The notes under the pieces were generated by a model. It was given only the letters and a program-made list of their open reading frames with translations, did no database searches and was not told the DNA's origin. DNA of 64,000 bases. It comes from an uncultured Flaviramulus sp. GTDB lineage: Bacteria; Bacteroidota; Bacteroidia; Flavobacteriales; Flavobacteriaceae. This document shows positions 25,898 to 35,551 of this stretch, one piece after another. The stretch lies in NCBI GenBank assembly GCA_947501105.1, contig CANMUP010000004.1, forward strand, positions 186,001 to 250,000, given 5' to 3'. The position numbers and the translations under genes are program-made. The stretch's first letter is position 1. Each line of letters opens with the position of its first letter.

Positions 25898-26689
25898 TTA
25901 AATTTTTCTTATCCAAATATTTCTAAATTGAACTTTAGAGCCATGGTCTTGAAGTGAAATAACATCGTCACCATGAGCAGCAGGATAATCGTGTAAGCCA
26001 ATATAACGAGTGAGACCATTAATAGAAACATTGTTTTGAATCAATACACCATTGTGTAGTACAGTAATTTTGGCAGGTGATTCTAATTTTCCATTTTTTT
26101 TGAAACGAGGGGCTGTATAGATAACATCATAAGAATTCCATTCGAGAGGGCTACGCATTGCATTGACCAAAGGTGCATGGTCTTTATAAATACTTCCAGC
26201 CTGTCCGTTTGAATATGTCCTATTGTTATATGAATCTAAGACTTGAAGTTCATATCGATTTTGAAAAAAAACACCACTATTACCTCTCCCTTGTCCCGAA
26301 AATTTCACTGTATCAGGAGCGCTAAATTCAAGGTGTAATTGACAATCTCCAAACTTCATTTTTGTCTGAATCGAACCAGACCCAGGGACAACCTCAAAGT
26401 AAGCATTATTAACAATTTTCCATGGCACTAATTTCGTAGAATCTTTTTGGCTTATCCAAGCATCAAGGTTTTTCCCATCAAATAAAATAATTGCATCTGA
26501 TGGGGGACTCCCTAAAGTTTTTGCAGCTGAAACGACCTTTACCTGAGGCTCCCATATTTCAGTCATTTCTGGTTGCATTGTCATTGGTGATACGTCTGGC
26601 GGTGTATTCGGATAATTTCCCTGAGCCCAGGTATGTTTTAATGAAAAGAGGATCAGTATTATGCAAAGCCAAATCGTTTTAGATTTCAT
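25898..26689 (-). CDS. Secreted DUF1080 (3-keto-glycoside hydrolase family) protein
   Basis: 263 residues from the ATG at 26687-26689, which gives a clear signal peptide ending ...SLKHTWAQ; the longer frame only reaches a TTG. It contains the DUF1080/3-keto-disaccharide hydrolase beta-sandwich: IILFDGKNLDAWIS near 70, GDCQLHLEFS near 120, GNSGVFFQNRYELQVLDSY near 140, and the C-terminal ISLQDHGSKVQFRNIWIRKI. It is periplasmic or surface-exposed, cleaving 3-keto-glycosides if it follows the family. It stands alone among amino-acid genes, far from the two family members at 50.4-54.1 kb, and reads leftward after the metK terminator. Confidence 0.85.
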   Translation of the reverse strand: MKSKTIWLCIILILFSLKHTWAQGNYPNTPPDVSPMTMQPEMTEIWEPQVKVVSAAKTLGSPPSDAIILFDGKNLDAWISQKDSTKLVPWKIVNNAYFEVVPGSGSIQTKMKFGDCQLHLEFSAPDTVKFSGQGRGNSGVFFQNRYELQVLDSYNNRTYSNGQAGSIYKDHAPLVNAMRSPLEWNSYDVIYTAPRFKKNGKLESPAKITVLHNGVLIQNNVSINGLTRYIGLHDYPAAHGDDVISLQDHGSKVQFRNIWIRKI

Positions 26690-26856
26690 AGTGTTTAATT
26701 TATTGTCTATTTTATTTTTATACTTTATTGTCATCACAATACAGAAATTTATGCTAAAGTTTTTCAAACATATGAATCCGTTTTAATGATTTATATACAA
26801 CGTTAAACGAATTTCGACATTTTTTCTGACTAAGTCAAGGTTCTACCAAAAAACAA

Positions 26857-26888
26857 AAAAACCTTGTAAAATACATTACAAGGTTTTT
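26857..26888 (-). terminator. Terminator of metK
   Basis: AAAAACCTTGTAA (26857-26869) and TTACAAGGTTTTT (26876-26888) form a perfect stem with a 6-base loop and T runs on both strands. It lies 25 bases beyond the metK stop. Confidence 0.8.
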
Positions 26889-26913
26889 AATATTATATAA
26901 TTTGTTTTAGTAT

Positions 26914-28167
26914 TTACAAACCAAAAGCTTCTTTTACTTTATCTACATAATCTAACTTTTCCCAAGTAAACAACTCTACATCTAGAGTAGTAGTTTCTCC
27001 ATTGGGTTGGCTAAACGTTTTGGTAACTGTTTCATTTTCACGTCCCATATGCCCATAAGCAGCAGTTTCACTATACATTGGTGAACGTAATTTTAAACGT
27101 TCTTCAATAGCAAATGGTCGCATATCAAATAGTTTAGAAACTTTTTCTGCAATTTCACCATCAGTCATATTAAAAGGACAGGTCCCATAGGTATCAATAA
27201 AAATGCCCATTGGCTCAACAACACCAATTGCGTAACTAACTTGTACTAAAACCTCGCTAGCTACTCCAGCGGCTACCAGGTTTTTTGCTATATGACGAGT
27301 CGCATAAGCTGCACTTCTATCAACCTTACTTGGGTCTTTCCCTGAAAATGCGCCACCACCATGAGCACCTTTACCTCCATAGGTATCTACAATAATTTTA
27401 CGTCCTGTTAAACCAGTATCTCCATGCGGGCCACCAATAACAAACTTTCCAGTTGGGTTTATATGATATGTAATGGCATCATTAAATAACACTTGTATTT
27501 GCTTAGGTAACTTTGTTACAACTCTTGGTATTAAAACCTCAACAATATCCTTTCTTATTTTAGAAAGCATAGTCTCATCATCTCCAAAATCATCATGCTG
27601 CGTAGAAACTACGATAGCATCAATACGTTGCGGAATATTATCATCACTATACTCAATAGTTACTTGACTTTTTGAGTCAGGTCTTAAGTAAGTAATGTCT
27701 TTATTTTCTCTACGTAATTCAGCAAGTTCTTTTAAGATTCTGTGCGACAAATCTAAAGCCAAAGGCATAAAATTTTCGGTTTCACGAGTAGCATAGCCAA
27801 ACATCATACCTTGATCTCCTGCACCTTGCTCCTCTTTACTAGCTCTATCTACACCACGATTAATATCATCTGATTGCTCATGTATGGCCGATAAAACCCC
27901 ACAAGAGTTTCCATCAAACATATACTCACCTTTAGTATATCCTATTTTATTAATGGTTTCTCTTGCTATTTTTTGAACATCTAAATAGGTTGACGATTTT
28001 ACTTCTCCTGCTAAAACAACTTGACCAGTTGTAACCAATGTTTCGCAAGCAACTTTTGATTCTGAATCAAATGCCAAAAAATTGTCAATTAGTGCATCAC
28101 TAATTTGATCTGCAACTTTATCAGGGTGTCCTTCAGAAACACTTTCCGAAGTGAATAAATAAGCCAT
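26914..28167 (-). CDS. metK: S-adenosylmethionine synthetase
   Basis: 417 residues. The N-terminus [21 protein letters not shown], the [12 protein letters not shown] loop near residue 120 and the glycine-rich stretch containing [16 protein letters not shown] near 270 are diagnostic. It makes SAM from ATP and methionine in the cytoplasm. It is a single-gene transcript: its own promoter-like -7 box and a riboswitch-like leader lie upstream, and a terminator lies 25 bases after the stop. Full length and intact. Confidence 0.97.
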   Translation of the reverse strand: MAYLFTSESVSEGHPDKVADQISDALIDNFLAFDSESKVACETLVTTGQVVLAGEVKSSTYLDVQKIARETINKIGYTKGEYMFDGNSCGVLSAIHEQSDDINRGVDRASKEEQGAGDQGMMFGYATRETENFMPLALDLSHRILKELAELRRENKDITYLRPDSKSQVTIEYSDDNIPQRIDAIVVSTQHDDFGDDETMLSKIRKDIVEVLIPRVVTKLPKQIQVLFNDAITYHINPTGKFVIGGPHGDTGLTGRKIIVDTYGGKGAHGGGAFSGKDPSKVDRSAAYATRHIAKNLVAAGVASEVLVQVSYAIGVVEPMGIFIDTYGTCPFNMTDGEIAEKVSKLFDMRPFAIEERLKLRSPMYSETAAYGHMGRENETVTKTFSQPNGETTTLDVELFTWEKLDYVDKVKEAFGL

Positions 28168-28187
28168 ATTTTAAGTTTTATTGAAGA

Positions 28188-28205
28188 TTTGACGATAGCG
28201 TCAAA
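28188..28205 (-). promoter_or_regulatory. Hairpin at metK start, riboswitch expression platform
   Basis: TTTGACG (28188-28194) and CGTCAAA (28199-28205) form a perfect 7-bp stem with a 4-base loop, ending about 20 bases before the metK ATG. The bases at 28185-28193 (AGATTTGAC) are also perfectly complementary to 28279-28287 inside the aptamer, so the local hairpin and the long-range pairing exclude each other. Confidence 0.55.
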
Positions 28206-28206
28206 G

Positions 28207-28292
28207 GGAGTTTGCACTGCCTTTAGCATTTTTATTTATATCAATAATATCATTTGATATAAAAAGAGGTTGCAATCAGTCAAATCTTTCCT
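28207..28292 (-). ncRNA. SAM-II-like riboswitch upstream of metK
   Basis: On the minus strand the leader reads GATTTGACTGATTGCAACC, then an AT-rich stem (TATATCAA / TTGATATA), then AAAAATGCTAAAGGC. The order GATTT...TTGCA...then an A-rich run and GCTAAA matches my memory of the SAM-II (SAM-alpha) pseudoknot. The S-box core seen before metY is absent. The expected transcript start near 28300 puts the aptamer at the very 5' end. The class assignment rests on recalled consensus and was not folded computationally. Confidence 0.7.
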
Positions 28293-28308
28293 CGATTATT
28301 TGTGTTCG

Positions 28309-28316
28309 CAAAAGTA
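28309..28316 (-). promoter_or_regulatory. metK -7 box
   Basis: On the minus strand 28316-28309 reads TACTTTTG, a perfect TAnnTTTG. No convincing -33 element is seen. Start of transcription would fall near 28300-28304, just before the riboswitch. Confidence 0.45.
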
Positions 28317-28366
28317 AAAAAATAAAAGAATATGTGAGTTAATTTTTCTTTTTTTCAAAAAAATAA

Positions 28367-28396
28367 TTGTTATCTAAAAATTATTTATAATATTTG
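28367..28396 (+). promoter_or_regulatory. Promoter of ilv operon
   Basis: TTG at 28367-28369, a 19-base spacer, and AATATTTG at 28389-28396 (one mismatch to TAnnTTTG) give a Bacteroidota-type promoter. Transcription would begin near 28400, so the leader ORF is almost leaderless. Confidence 0.55.
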
Positions 28397-28408
28397 ATGC
28401 AACAAAAA

Positions 28409-28471
28409 ATGAAAAATCAAATTTTAAATACCATTTCAATTATTGTCATTGTGATTATTTCACAACGATAA
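28409..28471 (+). CDS. ilv operon leader peptide (attenuation)
   Basis: A 20-codon ORF (ATG 28409-28411, stop TAA 28469-28471) whose centre reads Ile-Ile-Val-Ile-Val-Ile-Ile; ten of its residues are Ile, Val or Leu. An in-frame ATG at 28397 would add four residues, but the predicted transcript start favours 28409. A terminator follows 32 bases later. ATACCAT (28428-28434) pairs with ATGGTAT (28474-28480), and AAGGATGG (28470-28477) is complementary at 7 of 8 bases to CCTTCCTT (28508-28515) in the terminator's left arm, giving a competing antiterminator. Ribosome stalling at scarce Ile/Val tRNA would favour transcription of ilvDBNCA. Confidence 0.8.
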   Translation: MKNQILNTISIIVIVIISQR

Positions 28472-28502
28472 GGATGGTATATTAAAACTTAAAATAAATT
28501 TT

Positions 28503-28533
28503 AAAAGCCTTCCTTAAACGGAAGGCTTTTTTT
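28503..28533 (+). terminator. ilv attenuator terminator
   Basis: AAAAGCCTTCC (28503-28513) and GGAAGGCTTTT (28520-28530) form a perfect stem with a 6-base loop, followed by further T. It lies upstream of ilvD within its transcript, which marks an attenuator and not an operon end. The remaining 28534-28778 is AT-rich and shows no further structure I could support. Confidence 0.85.
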
Positions 28534-28778
28534 ATTGAATATTTTAAGCGTTTTGGACATCATAAAAAATATAGTTTAACTATTTGATAATCAATGTATT
28601 AAATAAATTTTAATCATACTGGATTTAACCATAAAAAACACTAAAAAACAGATTTAAAAATGTAATAAATTAATTTCGTAACCTTTTTTAAAGGTATTGT
28701 TAACTTTTTAAACAAAATCTTAAATATCAAGAAGATATATATCATTAAAGAATAAAAGCAATTTTTTTTGCAATAAAT

Positions 28779-30464
28779 ATGAAAGAACTCAATAGACATA
28801 GCAAAAGACTAACACAAGACGAATCTCAACCTGCATCTCAAGCCATGTTATACGCCGTTGGTTTGACTGATGAAGATATGCAAAAAGCCCAAGTAGGTAT
28901 TGCAAGTACGGGATATGATGGAAACCCGTGTAACATGCATTTAAATAATTTGGCGGCTGAAGTAAAAATTGAATGCAAAATAGCAGGTTTAGTTGGTTTA
29001 GGATTTAATACTATTGGTGTTAGCGATGGTATTTCTATGGGAACCTCCGGTATGAATTATTCTTTAGCATCCAGAGATATTATAGCAGATTCTATTGAAA
29101 CTGTTATGAATGCCCAAAGTTATGACGCATTAATCTCTGTAGTAGGCTGTGATAAAAATATGCCGGGAGCCGTTATTGCAATGTTGCGATTAAATCGCCC
29201 ATCAATAATGATGTATGGCGGAACCATTGCATCAGGTAATTACAAAGGAAGAAAATTAAATATTGTTTCTGCTTTTGAAGCTTTAGGTCAAAAAGTTGCT
29301 GGAGATATTGATGAAGATGAATACAGAGAAATTATTAAGAAAGCTATACCAGGAGCAGGTGCTTGTGGTGGTATGTATACAGCCAACACTATGGCTTCTG
29401 CAATAGAGTGTATGGGCTTCTCTTTACCTTATAATTCTTCTATTCCAGCAGAAAATCCAAGTAAATTATCAGAAAGCGAAAGAACAGCGATAGCTATTAA
29501 AAACCTATTAGAATTAGATTTAAAACCTTTAGATATCATTTCTAAAAAATCTATTGAAAATGCCATTGCTCTTGTAAATGCATTAGGCGGTTCGACAAAT
29601 GCTGTATTGCATTTCTTAGCAATTGCACATGCAGCAGATATTGATTTTACTTTAGAAGATTTTCAACGAGTTAGTGATAGAACACCACTAATTGCTGATT
29701 TAAAACCATCTGGAAAATATTTAATGGAAGATGTTCACGGTATTGGAGGAACTCCAGCTGTAATGAAATATTTATTAGATAATGGATATTTACATGGTGA
29801 TTGTTTAACTGTAACGGGGAAAACTTTAGCTGAAAATTTAGCAACAGTTAAACCTCTTACATTTGAAGATGACCAAGATGTTATCCATCCAAAAGATAAA
29901 GCCTTAAAATCTTCAGGAAACCTACAAATTCTTTACGGAAACTTGGCATCTGAAGGTGCTGTGGCTAAAATTAGTGGAAATGAAGGCTTAAAGTTTGAAG
30001 GAAAAGCTGTGGTTTATGACGGTGAGCAAGCTGCAAACACAGGAATTTCAAATGGAGAAGTAGAAAGAGGTGATGTAGTTGTTATTCGTTATGTTGGCCC
30101 AAAAGGAGGTCCAGGAATGCCTGAAATGTTAAAACCCACCTCGTTAATCATGGGAGCAGGCCTAGGAAAATCCGTTGCATTAATAACCGATGGTCGTTTT
30201 TCTGGAGGAACACACGGTTTTGTAGTAGGTCACATTACACCTGAAGCTCAATCTGGAGGAACTATAGGCTTACTTAAAACAGGAGATAGAATTAGAATTA
30301 GTGCTGAAGACAATTCTATCAATGTATTATTATCAGATGAAGAAATTGCTGAGAGAAAATCGCAATGGATAGCACCAGAATTAAAACACAAAAAAGGAAT
30401 ATTATACAAATACGCAAAATCAGTTGCATCTGCCTCTAAAGGATGTATAACTGATGCGTTTTAA
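28779..30464 (+). CDS. ilvD: Dihydroxy-acid dehydratase
   Basis: 561 residues, typical length. The cluster-ligand motifs GNPCNMHLN near residue 50, [19 protein letters not shown] near 120 and [15 protein letters not shown] near 192 are intact, as is the C-terminal [11 protein letters not shown]. It dehydrates dihydroxy acids to the 2-oxo acids of isoleucine and valine and carries an iron-sulfur cluster. First structural gene of the ilv operon, 245 bases beyond the attenuator; ilvB starts 8 bases after its stop. Confidence 0.97.
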   Translation: MKELNRHSKRLTQDESQPASQAMLYAVGLTDEDMQKAQVGIASTGYDGNPCNMHLNNLAAEVKIECKIAGLVGLGFNTIGVSDGISMGTSGMNYSLASRDIIADSIETVMNAQSYDALISVVGCDKNMPGAVIAMLRLNRPSIMMYGGTIASGNYKGRKLNIVSAFEALGQKVAGDIDEDEYREIIKKAIPGAGACGGMYTANTMASAIECMGFSLPYNSSIPAENPSKLSESERTAIAIKNLLELDLKPLDIISKKSIENAIALVNALGGSTNAVLHFLAIAHAADIDFTLEDFQRVSDRTPLIADLKPSGKYLMEDVHGIGGTPAVMKYLLDNGYLHGDCLTVTGKTLAENLATVKPLTFEDDQDVIHPKDKALKSSGNLQILYGNLASEGAVAKISGNEGLKFEGKAVVYDGEQAANTGISNGEVERGDVVVIRYVGPKGGPGMPEMLKPTSLIMGAGLGKSVALITDGRFSGGTHGFVVGHITPEAQSGGTIGLLKTGDRIRISAEDNSINVLLSDEEIAERKSQWIAPELKHKKGILYKYAKSVASASKGCITDAF

Positions 30465-30472
30465 TTGAAATT

Positions 30473-32206
30473 ATGGAAGCAGAAACTATGACAAAAGCAA
30501 AGTACTTAGACCAACCTAGTGAGCGTATTACAGGTTGTGAAGCAATAGTTAGAAGTTTAATAGCTGAAGGTGTTGATATTCTTTACGGATATCCTGGAGG
30601 AGCTATTATGCCTGTTTATGATGAATTGTACAAATACAGAAATGAAATCCATCATGTTTTAACACGCCACGAACAAGGAGCTGCACATGCAGCCCAAGGG
30701 TTTGCTAGAATTTCAGGTCGTGTTGGTGTTGCTATGGCCACCTCTGGCCCAGGAGCAACAAACCTAATTACAGGTATTGCCGATGCGCAAATAGATTCAA
30801 CCCCATTAGTTTGTATTACAGGACAAGTACCATCACATTTACTAGGCAGTGATGCCTTTCAAGAAACTGATATTGTTGGTATTTCAACTCCGGTTACAAA
30901 ATGGAATCATCAAGTAACCAAAGCTTCAGAGATTCCTGAGGTTTTAGCTAAAGCCTTTTATATTGCCAAAAGTGGTCGACCAGGACCTGTATTAATTGAT
31001 ATTACTAAAGATGCTCAATTTGGAGAACTTGATTTTAAATATGAAAAATGTACAGGTGTACGAAGTTATATCCCTGTACCAAAAATCAATACAGAATCAG
31101 TTAAGGCTGCTGCAGAATTAATTAATGCTGCTAAAAAACCAATGATTGTTTGGGGGCAAGGCGTTATTTTAGGAGAGGCAGAAGCAGAATTAAAAGCTGT
31201 TATAGAAAAAGCAGATATTCCAGCTGCATGGACCATTATGGGAGCTTCGGCTTTACCTACTTCTCACCCATTAAACATTGGTATGGTAGGAATGCACGGC
31301 AATTACGCTCCTAACAAATTAACTAATGAATGTGATGTGTTAATTGCTATAGGAATGCGTTTTGATGATCGTGTTACGGGTGATTTAAGTACTTATGCGA
31401 AACAAGCAAAAGTTATTCATTTTGAAATTGATCCAGCAGAGATTAATAAAAATGTGTATGCAGATGTGGCTGTTTTAGGTAATTCTAAAGATAGTTTAGC
31501 ACAATTATTACCATTATTAAATGAAAATTCGCATGATTCATGGCATCAAGAATTTAAAGATTTATATGCCATTGAATTCGAAAAAGTTATAAAAAATGAT
31601 ATTCATCCAACCAAAGAAGGGTTAACTATGGGTGAGGTTTTAAATGAAATAAATATACAAAGTGAAGGTAATGCGGCAATTGTTTCAGATGTTGGTCAAC
31701 ATCAAATGATTGCTTGTCGATATTCAAAATTTAATAAAACTAAAAGTAACATTACGTCTGGAGGTTTAGGCACCATGGGATTTGCATTACCTGCAGCAAT
31801 TGGTGCTAAAATGGCGGCACCAAATCGCGAAGTAGTCGCTATTATTGGAGATGGTGGATACCAAATGAATATTCAAGAATTAGGCACCATTTTTCAGCAA
31901 AAAGCAGCTGTAAAAATTGTGGTATTAAATAATGAGTTTTTAGGTATGGTACGCCAGTGGCAACAGTTATTTTTTGATAAACGTTATGCTTCAACTGAAA
32001 TGACAAACCCAAATTTTGTTGCCATAGCAGAAGGCTATTATATTAAAGCTAGAAAAGTTGTAAAACGTGAAGAATTAGCCGAAGCTGTTAAAGAAATGAT
32101 TGAATCAAAAGAATCATATTTCTTAGAAGTTTGTGTTGAAAAAGAAGACAACGTGTTTCCTATGATTCCATCTGGAGCATCAGTTTCAGATGTAAGATTA
32201 AGCTAA
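30473..32206 (+). CDS. ilvB: Acetolactate synthase large subunit
   Basis: 577 residues (an internal ATG at 30488 is a possible alternative start). ThDP-enzyme motifs: GYPGGAIMPVYDEL near residue 40 with HVLTRHEQGAAHAAQGFAR carrying the catalytic glutamate, TSGPGATNLITG near 100, and the ThDP motif GDGGYQMNIQELGT near 461. It condenses pyruvate with pyruvate or 2-oxobutyrate. It is followed 12 bases later by its regulatory subunit. Confidence 0.97.
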   Translation: MEAETMTKAKYLDQPSERITGCEAIVRSLIAEGVDILYGYPGGAIMPVYDELYKYRNEIHHVLTRHEQGAAHAAQGFARISGRVGVAMATSGPGATNLITGIADAQIDSTPLVCITGQVPSHLLGSDAFQETDIVGISTPVTKWNHQVTKASEIPEVLAKAFYIAKSGRPGPVLIDITKDAQFGELDFKYEKCTGVRSYIPVPKINTESVKAAAELINAAKKPMIVWGQGVILGEAEAELKAVIEKADIPAAWTIMGASALPTSHPLNIGMVGMHGNYAPNKLTNECDVLIAIGMRFDDRVTGDLSTYAKQAKVIHFEIDPAEINKNVYADVAVLGNSKDSLAQLLPLLNENSHDSWHQEFKDLYAIEFEKVIKNDIHPTKEGLTMGEVLNEINIQSEGNAAIVSDVGQHQMIACRYSKFNKTKSNITSGGLGTMGFALPAAIGAKMAAPNREVVAIIGDGGYQMNIQELGTIFQQKAAVKIVVLNNEFLGMVRQWQQLFFDKRYASTEMTNPNFVAIAEGYYIKARKVVKREELAEAVKEMIESKESYFLEVCVEKEDNVFPMIPSGASVSDVRLS

Positions 32207-32218
32207 ATATTAAAAGAA

Positions 32219-32752
32219 ATGAACGAAGAAATAAAAACACTCACGATTTCAATTTATACCGAAAATAATATCGGTTTATTAAATCGTATATCTGCCATTT
32301 TTCAACGCAGACACATAAACATTGAAAGCTTAACAACATCAAAGTCAGAAATTGAAGGTGTTAATAGATTTGTTGTGGTGGTAAATATCACTGAATCTCA
32401 AGCTAAAAAAATTATAGGTCAATTTGAAAAACAAATAGAAGTTATTCGTGCTTACTATCATACAGATGAAGAAACTATTTATCAGGAATCTGGTATGTTT
32501 AAAATAAAATCAGATTTACTTTTTGAAGAGCCTCAAATTCAAAATATAATTAAAGAGAGTAACGCAAGAATTGTAACTGTAAATAAAGAGTTTTTTGTTC
32601 TTGAAAAATCAGGTAGGCGACAAGAAATAGAATTATTGTGGCGAGAATTAAATGCTTTTGGCATTATGCAGTTTGTGCGTTCTGGTCGTATTTCTGTAAC
32701 TAAAGAACCAATGAAAATAACCGAAATGCTTCAGGCATTCAATAATCAATAA
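32219..32752 (+). CDS. ilvN: Acetolactate synthase small (regulatory) subunit
   Basis: 177 residues. The N-terminal ACT domain begins [33 protein letters not shown], the standard IlvN/IlvH signature, with a C-terminal domain from about residue 85. It gives valine feedback control to IlvB. 12 bases after ilvB and 13 before ilvC. Confidence 0.95.
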   Translation: MNEEIKTLTISIYTENNIGLLNRISAIFQRRHINIESLTTSKSEIEGVNRFVVVVNITESQAKKIIGQFEKQIEVIRAYYHTDEETIYQESGMFKIKSDLLFEEPQIQNIIKESNARIVTVNKEFFVLEKSGRRQEIELLWRELNAFGIMQFVRSGRISVTKEPMKITEMLQAFNNQ

Positions 32753-32765
32753 TAACAAAATTAAA

Positions 32766-34241
32766 ATGGGAAATTATTTTAACACACTCTCGTTAAGAGA
32801 CAAATTAAATCAATTATCGAAGTGTAGATTTATGGATTCTTCAGAGTTTGAAGATGGTGTAAATGCTTTAAAAGGCAAAAAAGTTGTCATAGTAGGCTGT
32901 GGTGCTCAAGGATTAAATCAAGGTTTAAACATGAGAGATTCTGGTTTAGACATCTCTTATGCTTTACGTGATGCTGCTATTGCAGAGAAACGTAAATCTT
33001 ACGTTAATGCTTCAGAAAACGGGTTTACTGTTGGTACTTACCAAGAGTTAATTCCAACGGCAGATTTGGTATTAAACTTAACTCCAGACAAGCAACATAC
33101 TAGTGCTGTAAACGCAGTAATGCCTTTAATGAAACAAGGTGCGACACTATCTTATTCTCACGGGTTTAATATTGTTGAAGAAGGTATGCAAATTCGTAAA
33201 GACCTTACGGTTATTATGGTAGCACCTAAATGTCCTGGTACAGAGGTTAGAGAGGAATACAAAAGAGGTTTTGGTGTACCAACTTTAATTGCAGTACACG
33301 AAGAGAATGATCCAGAAGGAAAAGGATGGGCTCAAGCTAAAGCTTATGCAGTAGCAACTGGTGGTGATAGAGCTGGTGTTTTAGCATCGTCTTTTATCGC
33401 TGAGGTTAAGAGTGATTTAATGGGAGAGCAAACCATTTTATGTGGCTTGTTACAAACAGGTTCTATTCTTTGTTTTGATAAAATGGTTGAAAAAGGAATA
33501 GATGCAGGTTATGCTTCAAAATTAATTCAATACGGATGGGAAACTATTACTGAAGGTCTTAAATATGGAGGAATAACTAATATGATGGATCGCCTTTCTA
33601 ATGTTGCAAAAATTAAAGCATTTGAATTATCAGAAGAATTAAAAGATATTATGCGTCCATTATTCCAAAAACATATGGATGATATTATTGAAGGTCGTTT
33701 TTCTGCAGGAATGATGGCAGATTGGGCTAATGATGATAAAGATTTATTAGGATGGAGAGCAACTACAGCAGAAACAGCGTTTGAAAAAACACCAGCTGGA
33801 GATGTTGAGATTTCTGAACAAGAATTTTATGATAATGGAGTGTTAATGGTCGCTATGGTTAGAGCCGGTGTAGAACTAGCTTTTGAAGCTATGACGGATT
33901 CTGGAATTATTGATGCTTCTGCATATTACGAATCGTTACACGAAACACCACTTATAGCAAATACTATAGCCAGAAAGAAGTTATACGAAATGAATAGTGT
34001 AATTTCTGATACCGCTGAATATGGCTGTTATTTATTTGACCATGCTTGTAAGCCTTTATTAGCAGATTTTATGAAAACTATTGACACTAATGTTATTGGA
34101 AAAACATATGCTGCCGATAATGGTGAAGGTGTTGATAATGCAAGGCTAATTGAAATCAATGCTACTTTAAGAAATCATCCAGTTGAAAAAGTTGGAGGAT
34201 TTTTAAGAGCTTCTATGACGGCTATGAAGCCAATAGTATAA
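32766..34241 (+). CDS. ilvC: Ketol-acid reductoisomerase, long (class II) form
   Basis: 491 residues, the length of the E. coli-like long class with a duplicated C-terminal domain; the short class is about 330. The Rossmann motif [21 protein letters not shown] near residue 40 is followed by [20 protein letters not shown] and the metal-binding [15 protein letters not shown] near 215. It isomerises and reduces acetolactate and acetohydroxybutyrate with NADPH. Fourth gene of the operon. Confidence 0.97.
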   Translation: MGNYFNTLSLRDKLNQLSKCRFMDSSEFEDGVNALKGKKVVIVGCGAQGLNQGLNMRDSGLDISYALRDAAIAEKRKSYVNASENGFTVGTYQELIPTADLVLNLTPDKQHTSAVNAVMPLMKQGATLSYSHGFNIVEEGMQIRKDLTVIMVAPKCPGTEVREEYKRGFGVPTLIAVHEENDPEGKGWAQAKAYAVATGGDRAGVLASSFIAEVKSDLMGEQTILCGLLQTGSILCFDKMVEKGIDAGYASKLIQYGWETITEGLKYGGITNMMDRLSNVAKIKAFELSEELKDIMRPLFQKHMDDIIEGRFSAGMMADWANDDKDLLGWRATTAETAFEKTPAGDVEISEQEFYDNGVLMVAMVRAGVELAFEAMTDSGIIDASAYYESLHETPLIANTIARKKLYEMNSVISDTAEYGCYLFDHACKPLLADFMKTIDTNVIGKTYAADNGEGVDNARLIEINATLRNHPVEKVGGFLRASMTAMKPIV

Positions 34242-34253
34242 AGAATAAGAATT

Positions 34254-35519
34254 ATGAACAAGGAAGACGTTACATATTTTCCTAGTATAGATAATATTAA
34301 AGTAGCTGCCGATACCATTAAAAAGGTATCGGCAGTTACACCTTTAGGGCAAAGTTTAAGGTATTCTAAACAGTATAGTGCAAACATCTTTTTAAAACGT
34401 GAAGATTTACAACAAGTTAGATCTTACAAAATTAGAGGCGCTTATAATAAAATAAGTTCTTTATCAAAAGACGAAGCCAAAAACGGTGTAGTTTGTGCCA
34501 GTGCAGGAAATCATGCTCAAGGTGTTGCTTTATCTTGTAAGCTACTGCAAATAAAAGGAACTATCTATATGCCTGCACCAACACCAAATCAAAAAGTAGA
34601 ACAAGTTAAAATGTTTGGAGATGATTATGTCACCATTATTTTAGAAGGCGATACTTTTGACGACGCTTACCATTTGGCAAAGGCAGAATGCGAACAATTA
34701 CACAAAACATTTATTCATCCTTTTAACGATGAAAAAGTCATTGAAGGACAAGCAACCATAGGTTTAGAAATTTTAGAACAAACCGATGCTCCAATAGATT
34801 ATGTATTTATTGCTGTAGGCGGTGGTGGTTTAGCCGCAGGCTTATCTACTGTTTTTAAAACCTTATCGCCAAAAACAAAAATTATTGGTGTAGAACCTAA
34901 AGGTGCTCCATCAATGTCTGTATCAATCCAGAATAATAAGAATACAACCATAGAGCACATTGAAAAATTTATTGATGGCGCTGCAGTAAAGCGTGTTGGA
35001 GATTTAACTTTTCCAATATGTAAGGAGAACCTTGATTCTGTAACAACTGTTCCTGAAGGCAAAGTATGTGAAACTATTTTAGAGCTTTATAATAAAGATG
35101 CCATAGTGGTTGAACCTGCCGGAGCATTGAGCATTTCGGCTTTAGATTTTTATGCTGAAGATATAAAAGGTAAAAACGTGGTTTGTGTAGTAAGTGGTAG
35201 TAATAATGATATTACTAGAACTTCTGAAATTAAAGAACGTGCCTTATTATACGCCAATTTAAAACACTATTTTATCATTAAATTTCCCCAACGAGCAGGA
35301 GCATTAAAAGAATTTGTAGTTGATATTTTAGGCGAAAATGATGATATCACTTACTTCCAATATGCTAAAAAAACCAATCGAGAAAATGGGTCTGCAGTGG
35401 TAGGTATTCAATTAAAATCTTCAAATGATTTAGACCCTTTAATTGCTAAAATGAAACAGCAGAAATTTTATGGAGATTATTTAAATGATAAACCCGATTT
35501 GTTTCAGTTTTTGGTGTGA
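34254..35519 (+). CDS. ilvA: Threonine dehydratase (biosynthetic)
   Basis: 421 residues. The PLP lysine lies in RSYKIRGAYNK near residue 60, SAGNHAQGVA near 84 and the glycine-rich GGGGLAAG near 185. A single ACT-like segment follows residue 335 (KFPQRAGALKEFVVDILG), shorter than the two-domain 514-residue E. coli enzyme. It deaminates threonine to 2-oxobutyrate, linking the ThrA branch to isoleucine. Last ilv gene. Its final 13 codons recur, slightly diverged, at 44903-44941 (see that entry). Confidence 0.95.
   Translation: MNKEDVTYFPSIDNIKVAADTIKKVSAVTPLGQSLRYSKQYSANIFLKREDLQQVRSYKIRGAYNKISSLSKDEAKNGVVCASAGNHAQGVALSCKLLQIKGTIYMPAPTPNQKVEQVKMFGDDYVTIILEGDTFDDAYHLAKAECEQLHKTFIHPFNDEKVIEGQATIGLEILEQTDAPIDYVFIAVGGGGLAAGLSTVFKTLSPKTKIIGVEPKGAPSMSVSIQNNKNTTIEHIEKFIDGAAVKRVGDLTFPICKENLDSVTTVPEGKVCETILELYNKDAIVVEPAGALSISALDFYAEDIKGKNVVCVVSGSNNDITRTSEIKERALLYANLKHYFIIKFPQRAGALKEFVVDILGENDDITYFQYAKKTNRENGSAVVGIQLKSSNDLDPLIAKMKQQKFYGDYLNDKPDLFQFLV
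35481..35519 (+). repeat. ilvA 3' end, one side of a direct repeat
   Basis: The last 39 bases of ilvA share 32 bases with 44903-44941 in the same orientation and frame, including 20 identical bases in a row at 35496-35515. The two copies bracket the carbohydrate block 35520-44902. Confidence 0.7.
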
Positions 35520-35527
35520 CTGATTGC

Positions 35528-35551
35528 TTTTTACTTTTTATTCAGTAAAAA
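35528..35551. terminator. Bidirectional hairpin between ilvA and the convergent gene
   Basis: TTTTTACT (35528-35535) and AGTAAAAA (35544-35551) form a perfect 8-bp stem with an 8-base loop and T on both sides. It overlaps the last codons of the leftward gene. Confidence 0.45.
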
